From contig UQWV01000089.1 of assembly GCA_900544845.1 (NCBI GenBank), positions 1 through 6,043 of the forward strand: 6,043 bases of DNA, given 5' to 3'. Under the pieces are notes generated by a model that made no database searches, had not been told where the DNA came from, and saw only the letters and a list, made by a program, of their open reading frames with translations. This DNA comes from an uncultured Collinsella sp. GTDB taxonomy: Bacteria; Actinomycetota; Coriobacteriia; Coriobacteriales; Coriobacteriaceae. The translations under genes were made by a program, and so were the position numbers. How positions within the stretch are numbered: the stretch's first letter is position 1; each line of letters opens with the position of its first letter. Below are positions 1 through 5,283 of the stretch, in pieces.

Positions 1-1
1 G

Positions 2-430
2 TTCCCGCAGCAGTACCAGCAGGGATATCAGCAGCCGTACCAGCAGATGCCGCAGCAGCAGTACAACCCCTGGGCCCAGCAGACGCCTCCGCAGCCTTAC
101 CAACAGTGGCCTCAAAGTTTTCAACAGCAAATGCCGCCGACGCAGAGTTCTCAACAACCAGCAGCTCAAATGATGTATCCTAATGCAGTAAATCAGTATG
201 CACAGCCACAACCGGACGTGTTCGTAAGCGATCGCGGCAACGCCGCGCTGGGCTATCTGGCGCAAAATCAAGCGTGCGGCGCAACCGATCTTGCGAGGGC
301 GTTTGGAAACTCGGCCCCCACTTGGTCACGCACGCTCAATGACTTGGCGCAGGCCGGCTTGGTCATCAAGCATGGCCAGAAATACCATCTGACCGAACTC
401 GGCGCCGCTCGCGTGCGAGCTCAGAGCTAA
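2..430 (+). CDS. Gln/Pro-rich protein with C-terminal winged-helix domain (5' end outside window)
   Basis: I do not recognise this gene as a named family. The reading frame is open to the window edge, so the true start lies upstream and the ATG at 47 is only an internal Met codon. The visible 142 residues fall into two parts. The first is a low-complexity stretch of PYQQ- and QQQ-like runs; 19 of the 56 residues after the Met at 47 are Gln. The second, about 62 residues (nt 236-421), reads as a winged helix: a helix (ALGYLAQ), a helix-turn-helix (ATDLARAFGNSAPTWSRTL), a further helix (LNDLAQAGLV) and a wing (IKHGQKYHLTELG). This resembles MarR- or IclR-type DNA-binding folds. A DNA- or protein-binding role is inferred. 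The stop is 15 bases before dnaA and in the same frame, so the two genes are probably co-transcribed. Between about 103 and 215 the codons shift from CAG to CAA and become more AT-rich. Confidence 0.75.
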   Translation, partial: FPQQYQQGYQQPYQQMPQQQYNPWAQQTPPQPYQQWPQSFQQQMPPTQSSQQPAAQMMYPNAVNQYAQPQPDVFVSDRGNAALGYLAQNQACGATDLARAFGNSAPTWSRTLNDLAQAGLVIKHGQKYHLTELGAARVRAQS

Positions 431-435
431 AGAAC

Positions 436-442
436 GGGAGAG
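436..442 (+). promoter_or_regulatory. Ribosome binding site of dnaA
   Basis: GGGAGAG lies 3 to 5 bases before the GTG at 446. It supports the GTG start over the next in-frame ATG (codon 28), which would remove part of domain I. Confidence 0.6.
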
Positions 443-445
443 ACA

Positions 446-2170
446 GTGGACGAGGAAGCAAGCATCATCCTGGGGGATGCCATCGCCTTTTGCCAGCGCG
501 ACGGCCAAGATGCACGCCTCATCAACATGCTGGGGCAATCGCGCGCCATAAGCCTGACCGAAGATACGCTCACGATCGAGGCCCCCTCGCGCTTTGCCAT
601 CGCGCAGCTCAAAAAGCATCAGCCGACTATTGAGGCTTATCTGGAAGAAATCGCCTTTGCACCGATTGCGCTCGACATCGTGGCGCCGCAAGGCGCCGCG
701 ACGGAATCCGCTGCCGCGACGGCGCCCGCCACGGCTCCCGCTGCTTCCCCGACGGTACCAGCCTCCGCAAGCGACGTGCCGACAATCGAGCACCAGCACA
801 GCAATGTTTCCCGTGAAACCATGGCGCCGTTGACGAGCGCGGCGACGACGTCAACGAACGCACCCGTCACGCACATGCCCATCGCTCACGACGCAGCGGC
901 GGGCGCGGATTCGGGCATTGCAATCAAGAACACGCTCTCGGCCGACGATTTTCGCCGCATGATGAACCAGATGAAGGGCGGAGCGCCGACTAAATCCACG
1001 CAAGCTGCGACCCCCGCTTCACCCATGCCAGCACCAACCGTGCCGGCCGAGCAGAATACGGATGGAGCCCCGCTCGCCGCGAACTCAAAATTTACCTTTG
1101 AGAACTTTGTCTACGGCCCCGAGAACAGCCATGCCTATCGCTCGGCGCTCAAGTTTGCCGCCCTCGCGGACGAGCGCGGCACATGCACATCACTGTTCAT
1201 CTACGGCAAATCGGGCCTGGGCAAGACGCATCTGCTGCTTGCCATCAAAAACGAGCTCGCCGAGAAGTCGCCCGAGATCAAGGTCAAGTATGCCAACTCC
1301 CAGGCATATCTGGACGACCTGATGACCGAGTTCGACCGCCAAAAGAAGAGCAACGCCCCCATCATGCAGGCGTACCACGGTGTGGACGTGCTCATCATCG
1401 ATGACATCCAAAACATCATCGGCAAGCGCGCGAGCGTGGACTACTTTTTCCAGCTCGTGGACGAGTTCATCCGCAACAACAAGAAAGTCGTCATCGCGGC
1501 AGACCGCGCCCCCAAGGATCTGAGCATGGACGAGCGTCTGACCAGCCGCTTCAACGCCGGCATGCTCTGCCTGGTCGCAGAGCCCAGCTACGAGATGAAA
1601 TACAAGATCTTGCAGCGCTATTACGAGAACACCATCGTCGCCGCTCCCGAGGCAGGCGACGACTCGCTGCTGGCGGCCTATGGGGGCGACGGCGGACACC
1701 TGACCGACGAGCACTTTAAACACATGGCCGAGGTCTCGGGCACCAACATCCGCGAACTCGAGAGCTTTTGCGAGCGCTGCGCCGGCGAGGCGGGTGACCG
1801 CGAGCGCGAGGGCGGGGAGCTCACCTTTGACGATATCGACGCCATCGCCAGCCAGTACTTCGACACATCGGCCAAAAAGATCAACGTGCAAACGGTTCAG
1901 TCCGTCATTGAAGAGCAGTACGGCGTGACGCACGAGGAGCTCATCGGCCCGCGACGCAACGCCAATATCGCCAAGGCACGCCACATTGCCATCTATCTGG
2001 CCATCGAGATGTGCGAGATGACGACCACGGCGGTGGGCGCCGAATTTGGCAACCGCAACCACTCGACCGTCAGCACGAGCTACAAAAAGGTCCAGAAGAT
2101 GATCCAGGAAGACCGCACCGTCACCGAAGATCTCAAATCGTTGCGCGATAAAATTACACTGCGCTCGTAG
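446..2170 (+). CDS. dnaA: Chromosomal replication initiator protein DnaA
   Basis: DnaA is the ATP-dependent initiator that binds origin boxes, melts the origin and recruits helicase. The protein is 574 residues, against roughly 450-500 for most DnaA proteins. Residues 1-78 resemble domain I, although the usual tryptophans are missing. Residues 80-213 are a disordered Ala/Pro/Thr linker (domain II). The AAA+ core starts near FTFENFV (216-222). It has Walker A GKSGLGKT (254-261, K260), Walker B LIIDD (D319, D320), sensor 1 around DR (353-354), the box VII arginine finger R368 and sensor 2 R436 in NIRELE. Domain IV (about 480-574) has the basic loop PRRNANIAKAR and the signature GNRNHSTV (535-542). 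Relative to E. coli there are about 19 extra residues between R368 and R436. The GTG start is chosen because GGGAGAG lies at 436-442, domain I follows at once, and an in-frame stop sits 18 bases upstream. A parS-like site lies within codons 121-125. Confidence 0.97.
   Translation: MDEEASIILGDAIAFCQRDGQDARLINMLGQSRAISLTEDTLTIEAPSRFAIAQLKKHQPTIEAYLEEIAFAPIALDIVAPQGAATESAAATAPATAPAASPTVPASASDVPTIEHQHSNVSRETMAPLTSAATTSTNAPVTHMPIAHDAAAGADSGIAIKNTLSADDFRRMMNQMKGGAPTKSTQAATPASPMPAPTVPAEQNTDGAPLAANSKFTFENFVYGPENSHAYRSALKFAALADERGTCTSLFIYGKSGLGKTHLLLAIKNELAEKSPEIKVKYANSQAYLDDLMTEFDRQKKSNAPIMQAYHGVDVLIIDDIQNIIGKRASVDYFFQLVDEFIRNNKKVVIAADRAPKDLSMDERLTSRFNAGMLCLVAEPSYEMKYKILQRYYENTIVAAPEAGDDSLLAAYGGDGGHLTDEHFKHMAEVSGTNIRELESFCERCAGEAGDREREGGELTFDDIDAIASQYFDTSAKKINVQTVQSVIEEQYGVTHEELIGPRRNANIAKARHIAIYLAIEMCEMTTTAVGAEFGNRNHSTVSTSYKKVQKMIQEDRTVTEDLKSLRDKITLRS
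805..820. other. parS: parS-like centromere site inside dnaA
   Basis: TGTTTCCCGTGAAACC matches the conserved bacterial parS consensus TGTTTCACGTGAAACA at 14 of 16 positions, and the 14-base core at 13 of 14. parS sites bind ParB and load SMC near origins. The site is read as codons for V121-S-R-E-T125, in the disordered DnaA linker where sequence is little constrained. The left half (GTTTCCC) also resembles a Noc-binding half-site, but the right half (CGTGAAAC) is pure parS. The match is direct; ParB binding is inferred, and no parAB gene is visible in this window. Confidence 0.7.
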
Positions 2171-2178
2171 GGAAATAG

Positions 2179-2223
2179 AGACACCTGTTGAAAACTTGTC
2201 AAAACCACGGGCATAAGGTGTCT
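2179..2223. repeat. 8-bp perfect inverted repeat just after dnaA
   Basis: AGACACCT (2179-2186) is exactly complementary to AGGTGTCT (2216-2223) across 29 bases. It encloses or overlaps the first three box-like decamers. There is no following T-run, so it does not look like an intrinsic terminator. It may be an origin or operator element, or chance. Confidence 0.4.
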
Positions 2224-2294
2224 AAAACCCAACCCGCGGTGATGAAAAGTTTTGCGCAGGTTTTGAACGTGGAAAACCACCCCCGTTGCACACA
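2186..2294. promoter_or_regulatory. Cluster of degenerate DnaA-box-like decamers
   Basis: Seven related decamers can be read in the orientation GTTTTNNACA. On the minus strand they are GTTTTCAACA (2186-2195), GTTTTGACAA (2196-2205), GTTTTAGACA (2219-2228) and GTTTTCCACG (2268-2277). On the plus strand they are GTTTTGCGCA (2249-2258), GTTTTGAACG (2260-2269) and GTTGCACACA (2285-2294). The best matches to TTATCCACA reach 7 of 9 (TTTTCAACA and TTTTCCACG). TTGCACACA matches the actinobacterial form TTGTCCACA at 7 of 9. The first two abut and two plus-strand copies start 11 bases apart, which suits cooperative DnaA binding. The weaker members (2196, 2249) may be chance. Confidence 0.55.
2188..2217 (+). 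promoter_or_regulatory. Possible promoter for the dnaN operon
   Basis: TTGAAA (2188-2193, 5 of 6 to the -35 consensus) is followed after 18 bases by CATAAG (2212-2217, 4 of 6 to the -10 consensus). It overlaps the DnaA-box-like cluster, so DnaA could repress it. The call is weak: other pairings, such as a -10-like TATTAT at 2369-2374, are also possible. Confidence 0.22.
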
Positions 2295-2340
2295 GGTTGC
2301 TGTCGATTTTCTTTCTGGGTCTGACCTGCGTCTTTGGGAG

Positions 2341-2349
2341 TAATCAACA
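2341..2349 (+). promoter_or_regulatory. DnaA-box-like site next to the unwinding region
   Basis: TAATCAACA matches TTATCCACA at 7 of 9 and, like the other copies, is preceded by G. It is the last box before the trinucleotide array, 12 bases away. This is the position of the box that anchors DnaA for unwinding in the B. subtilis model. Confidence 0.5.
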
Positions 2350-2361
2350 GTTTCGTCAGTG

Positions 2362-2376
2362 CTATTACTATTATTA
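2362..2376. other. DnaA-trio-like trinucleotide array
   Basis: The top strand reads CTA TTA CTA TTA TTA, so the opposite strand read 3' to 5' is GAT AAT GAT AAT AAT. This fits the known DnaA-trio pattern, 3'-(G/A)AT-5' repeats that bind DnaA as single strand during origin opening. It lies between a DnaA-box-like site and an AT-rich block, on the same strand and in the same direction as in the B. subtilis dnaA-dnaN spacer. The pattern and placement are direct; function is inferred. Confidence 0.65.
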
Positions 2377-2390
2377 AGATATTTATATCT
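2377..2390. repeat. Palindrome in the AT-rich unwinding block
   Basis: AGATATTTATATCT has two perfectly complementary 6-base arms with a 2-base centre. It directly abuts the trio-like array. It could mark the unwinding element or a protein site, but AT-rich DNA produces such palindromes readily. Confidence 0.4.
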
Positions 2391-2393
2391 AAA

Positions 2394-2399
2394 GAAAGG
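2394..2399 (+). promoter_or_regulatory. Ribosome binding site of dnaN
   Basis: GAAAGG lies 9 bases before the ATG at 2409 and fixes that start. It sits inside the AT-rich origin block, so the unwinding region and the dnaN leader overlap. Confidence 0.65.
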
Positions 2400-2408
2400 T
2401 ATTAAAAG

Positions 2409-3512
2409 ATGAAGTTCACCGTCAGCCAGAGCTCGCTTACACAAGCCATCGGCGTCGTTATGAAGGGTGTCGCTTCGGCATCCACCCTTCCCATCCTGTC
2501 GGGCGTGCTCGTCAAGGCGCAAGACGGCATCTTGGAATTCCAGACCTCTAACTACACCATCTCGATCCGTCATCGCATCGCGGCGCATGTCGAAGAAGAG
2601 GGCGAGATGGTTATCCCCTGTAAGATGCTCTCCAATATCACCAAGACTCTCCCCGATGCCCCGGTCACCTTTGAGCTGTCCGAGCGCCAGGTGCTGATTG
2701 GTTGCGAGAAGAGCTCGTTCCGCCTGAACACGCTCGATGCCAATGACTTCCCCGAGTTTCCGGCCTATGCCATCGAGAGTGCCGTGGAGCTGCCGACCGA
2801 TATCTTGTCCGAGATGGTCGGCCGCGTGTGGCGCGTCACCTCGACCGACAAGGCCCGCCCCATCCTGGGCGGCGTGCACATGAAGGTCGAGAACAACACC
2901 GTGCGCCTGGTGGCGACCGATTCCTTCCGCTTGGCCGTGTGCGATACGCAGGTCGAGACCTCGACCCTCGAGGGCTCCTTTGAGCTCAACGTTCCGGCTG
3001 ACGCCTTTAACGACGCACTGAACATCATGGCCAGCCAAGCGACCATCATGATCGGGGCTACCGACACCCAGGTCGTCTTTGAGGCCGGCAACACCACCTA
3101 CGTGTCGCGCCGCATCGAGGGCGTGTACCCCAACTACAAGCAGCTCATCCCCGATTCGTGCGTGACGAGCGTCAAGATCGACGTCGCCGCCTTTAACGCC
3201 GCCCTCAAGCGCGTGGCCGTTATCGCGAGCGCCAACCCCGCCGTCAAGTTCGAGATTGATGTCGAGAACGGGCAGATGGGCCTGTCCTCCATCTCCAATG
3301 ACCAGGACCTTGCGCAGGAGACGATCGATGTCGAGGCCGAGGGCGAGTCGGGTACCATCGCCTTCAACTACCACTACATCTTCGGCTGCCTCAATGCCCT
3401 GTCCAAGGAGAAGGAGATCACGCTGGAGCTCAAGAGCTACTCGCAGGCGGGCATCTTCAAGTCCTACGACAAGATCAACTACCTGTACCTGGTCATGCCG
3501 GTTCGCATCTAG
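2409..3512 (+). CDS. dnaN: DNA polymerase III beta sliding clamp
   Basis: DnaN forms the ring-shaped dimer that holds the replicative polymerase and other DNA enzymes on the template. The 367-residue length matches the family (E. coli 366). Three clamp folds of about 120 residues are expected, near 1-125, 126-250 and 251-367. Recognisable motifs are the N-terminal MKFTVSQSSL, LPILSGVLV (27-35), ATDSFRLA (169-176, usually ATDGHRLA), SRRIEGVYPNYKQLIP (233-248) and the C-terminal LYLVMPVRI. The last helps form the hydrophobic pocket that binds clamp-binding peptides. The ATG follows a clear ribosome binding site. recF begins 9 bases after the stop, so the two are surely co-transcribed. Codon use is strongly biased to G/C-ending codons, as expected for a well-expressed gene. 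Confidence 0.98.
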   Translation: MKFTVSQSSLTQAIGVVMKGVASASTLPILSGVLVKAQDGILEFQTSNYTISIRHRIAAHVEEEGEMVIPCKMLSNITKTLPDAPVTFELSERQVLIGCEKSSFRLNTLDANDFPEFPAYAIESAVELPTDILSEMVGRVWRVTSTDKARPILGGVHMKVENNTVRLVATDSFRLAVCDTQVETSTLEGSFELNVPADAFNDALNIMASQATIMIGATDTQVVFEAGNTTYVSRRIEGVYPNYKQLIPDSCVTSVKIDVAAFNAALKRVAVIASANPAVKFEIDVENGQMGLSSISNDQDLAQETIDVEAEGESGTIAFNYHYIFGCLNALSKEKEITLELKSYSQAGIFKSYDKINYLYLVMPVRI

Positions 3513-3521
3513 CGCTGCGCC

Positions 3522-4628
3522 ATGACCATGTTCGCCCGCGATCTTTCCGTCGCGCACTACCGCAGTTTCGAGAGCTATCGTCTTGCCCTGGACGAGGGCG
3601 TGACGATACTTGCGGGACCCAACGCGGCGGGAAAGACCAATCTCATAGAGGCGCTGCAGCTGCTGACGAGCGGCGCCTCGTTTAGGCATCCGACCGCAGC
3701 CGAGCTCGTCCATGATGGCGTGGGCTCGTGCAAGATCGAGCTGAGGCTCGAGGGCGACGGCCGCGTACTTGATATGGGATTGAGTGCGGAGGACGGTAAA
3801 CGCTCGTTTAGCCGCAACGGCAAGAGATGCTCTGCCGCCGGTGTGCGCGGGGTTCTGCCGAGCGTGCTGTTTTGCCCCGACCATCTGGACATGGTTAAGC
3901 GAGGCGCCAGTGTGCGCCGCGCCGCCCTCGACGACTTTGGCATGCAACTGAGCGCACGCTATGCCGATCTTGCGAGCACCTATGGTCGCTGCGTGACCCA
4001 GCGCAACGCCTTGCTCAAGGAAACCTGGTGCTGCCGCGAGATGCTCGGCGCGTGGAACGATTCGATTGCCCGCGCGGGCGCGGCTCTGCTCGTGCACCGG
4101 TTGGCCCTGCTCGACCGGCTGGCGGGCCATGTGCGTACTGCCTACGGGCAAGTGGCGTCCGGTGAAGCCGCCAACGTGTCCTATGCATCCACGCTGGGGG
4201 ATTTGCCCCAGGTCGAGGATCGCGAAGAGCTGAAGGGCTGGGCGTACGAGCGCATGCTGGCTGCCCTTGATGGGCACGCCGACGAGGAAATTCGCCGCGG
4301 CGTGACGTTGGTGGGACCGCATCGCGACGAGATTGAGTTTACCGTTGCGGGTCGCTCCGCCCGTTCATTTGCCAGCCAAGGACAGCAGCGAACGTTGGTA
4401 CTGTCCTGGAAGGTGGCCGAGGTGGCCGTGGCTCGCGATGTTCTGGGTACTGCTCCGCTGTTGCTTCTGGACGACGTGATGAGCGAGCTCGACGGCGAGC
4501 GCCGCGGTGCTTTTCTGCGGCTGATCGGCGATGATATCCAAACGGTCATAACCACGACCAACCTGGGATACTTTACCGATGACCTGCTTGATCGAGCCAA
4601 GGTGGTGAGCATGGGTGAGACGTGCTAA
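3522..4628 (+). CDS. recF: DNA replication and repair protein RecF
   Basis: RecF is an SMC/ABC-type ATPase that works with RecO and RecR to load RecA at gaps and to help stalled forks. The product is 368 residues, close to the family norm of about 360-370. It has Walker A GPNAAGKT (32-39, K38), the RRAALDDFG segment (132-140), GPHRDE (265-270), the ABC signature SFASQGQQR (282-290), Walker B LLLLDD (313-318) followed by the D-loop SELD, and a TVITTT strand (341-346). Start choice is open. ATG 3522 is listed, but ATG 3528 gives MFARDLSVAHYRSF, which aligns better with the usual RecF N terminus. Neither has a visible Shine-Dalgarno sequence, which suggests translational coupling to dnaN 9 bases upstream. 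The 3' end overlaps the next gene by 14 bases. Confidence 0.97.
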   Translation: MTMFARDLSVAHYRSFESYRLALDEGVTILAGPNAAGKTNLIEALQLLTSGASFRHPTAAELVHDGVGSCKIELRLEGDGRVLDMGLSAEDGKRSFSRNGKRCSAAGVRGVLPSVLFCPDHLDMVKRGASVRRAALDDFGMQLSARYADLASTYGRCVTQRNALLKETWCCREMLGAWNDSIARAGAALLVHRLALLDRLAGHVRTAYGQVASGEAANVSYASTLGDLPQVEDREELKGWAYERMLAALDGHADEEIRRGVTLVGPHRDEIEFTVAGRSARSFASQGQQRTLVLSWKVAEVAVARDVLGTAPLLLLDDVMSELDGERRGAFLRLIGDDIQTVITTTNLGYFTDDLLDRAKVVSMGETC

Positions 4629-5178
4629 TTACGAGCGCGAGAGCGAGACGGTCGCCTTCAGTGGGTTTTTGAACGCAGAGCGCCAGCGCATCCTGGCGTC
4701 GGCGACGCCTGAGCGCCGTGCGCAGATGGAAGCTGCCGAGGAGTCGCGCGCGGTCTATCGCGCGTGGAACGCGGTGTGCTCGGGCACGCGCGAGGGGCGG
4801 CATGTGACGGGTCTGCGCTACCTGCCCGAGTCCAATGAGCTGCTGGTATATCTCGATTCGCCCTCGTGGACGCAGGAAATGACGCTGTTGCGTGAGATCA
4901 TCCGCGCGCGCATGGAGCGCGCCGGTGCGCATGTGGACGGCCTGGTGTTCAAAACCACCGCACCCGGTCACACGCCGCCCGCCGCCAAGGAGCGCCTGCG
5001 CCCGGCGACGACCGAGCGCCCGCCGGCCCCGCACGCCGACCTAAGTGAGGCCGAGCGCACCGAGATTGAGCGCCAAGTGGCGCCCATCGAAGACCAAAAA
5101 CTGCGCGAGGCCCTCGAGAATGCCATGAGAGCCAGTGCCGAGTGGGCCAAGGGCGTGCAAAGTAAAAAAGAGCCTTAA
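4615..5178 (+). CDS. dciA: DUF721/DciA-family protein, probable replicative helicase operator
   Basis: DciA-family (DUF721) proteins interact with DnaB helicase and help its loading in bacteria that lack DnaC or DnaI. In Actinomycetota a DUF721 gene usually sits between recF and gyrB (Rv0004 in Mycobacterium tuberculosis), exactly the position here. The 187-residue product has the family core at about 45-115. It runs from YRAWNAVC (W51), through the strand ELLVYLDSPSWTQEM (W85) and helix LLREIIRARMERAG, to the strand VDGLVFK, the KH-like arrangement known for the family. A Pro-rich linker (118-140) leads to a charged C-terminal helix (143-178). The GTG start overlaps the recF end by 14 bases and has GGTGAG 5 bases upstream, so translation is probably coupled to recF. 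Family assignment is from pattern and context; the helicase role is inferred. Confidence 0.85.
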   Translation: MRRANYERESETVAFSGFLNAERQRILASATPERRAQMEAAEESRAVYRAWNAVCSGTREGRHVTGLRYLPESNELLVYLDSPSWTQEMTLLREIIRARMERAGAHVDGLVFKTTAPGHTPPAAKERLRPATTERPPAPHADLSEAERTEIERQVAPIEDQKLREALENAMRASAEWAKGVQSKKEP

Positions 5179-5204
5179 ATCGCATCTGGTGGCCTTGTAG
5201 AGCC

Positions 5205-5234
5205 AAATACCCTCGTTCCCGAGGGTATTTTTTT
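5205..5234 (+). terminator. Intrinsic terminator of the dnaN-recF-dciA operon
   Basis: AAATACCCTCG (5205-5215) pairs perfectly over 11 bases with CGAGGGTATTT (5220-5230) around a TTCC loop. The 3' arm runs into a run of seven T (5228-5234). It lies 26 bases after the dciA stop and before gyrB, so it separates the two transcription units. Confidence 0.93.
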
Positions 5235-5260
5235 ACGATAAACTAGTAAGGCTGTACACA
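5232..5260 (+). promoter_or_regulatory. Possible gyrB promoter
   Basis: TTTACG (5232-5237, 4 of 6 to the -35 consensus) and TACACA (5255-5260, 3 of 6 to the -10 consensus) are 17 bases apart. They would start transcription just before the ribosome binding site. A promoter is needed somewhere between the terminator and gyrB unless readthrough feeds gyrB, but this match is weak. Confidence 0.25.
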
Positions 5261-5272
5261 TTTTCTTGACTG

Positions 5273-5280
5273 AAGGAGGA
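5273..5280 (+). promoter_or_regulatory. Strong ribosome binding site of gyrB
   Basis: AAGGAGGA is a near-perfect Shine-Dalgarno sequence. Two GTG codons overlap just after it (5282 and 5284). Only the one at 5284 is in the gyrB frame, so it is taken as the start despite the short spacing of about 3-4 bases. Confidence 0.85.
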
Positions 5281-5283
5281 CGT

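Larger units (their letters stand above)
2171..2408. other. oriC: Putative chromosomal replication origin (oriC) between dnaA and dnaN
   Basis: This 238-base non-coding spacer has the usual parts of a bacterial origin in the usual order. First comes a cluster of DnaA-box-like decamers (2186-2294), then a further box at 2341-2349, then a trinucleotide array resembling the DnaA-trio (2362-2376), then a very AT-rich block. Positions 2362-2408 have only 8 G or C in 47 bases, in an otherwise G+C-rich region. The dnaA-dnaN spacer is a classical site for oriC, as in B. subtilis and mycobacteria. The boxes are degenerate and none is a perfect TTATCCACA or TTGTCCACA, so the assignment rests on context, AT content and the trio array. 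Confidence 0.8.

Noticed and set aside
2..110. CAG-rich repeats as a CRISPR array or mobile repeat
   Set aside because: The repeats are in-frame Gln codons of a protein, with no regular spacer and repeat structure.
805..820. Noc-binding site instead of parS
   Set aside because: Only the left half fits the Noc form; the CGTGAAAC half and the outer G and C bases are parS-type, so parS is the better reading.
1190..2062. 290-codon minus-strand open frame within dnaA
   Set aside because: It is a shadow of the dnaA AAA+ and domain IV codons; no domain or convincing ribosome binding site was seen.
2179..2223. Intrinsic terminator for dnaA
   Set aside because: The stem is only 8 bp around a 29-base loop and is followed by AAAACCC, with no T-run.
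2199..4322. 707-codon open frame on the minus strand across oriC, dnaN and recF
   Set aside because: It is antisense to two certain genes, its protein shows no recognisable domain, and such frames arise from the G/C-biased third positions of the real genes.
5265..5270. TTGACT as a -35 element for gyrB
   Set aside because: A -10 element 17 bases on would fall inside the gyrB coding region, after the start codon.
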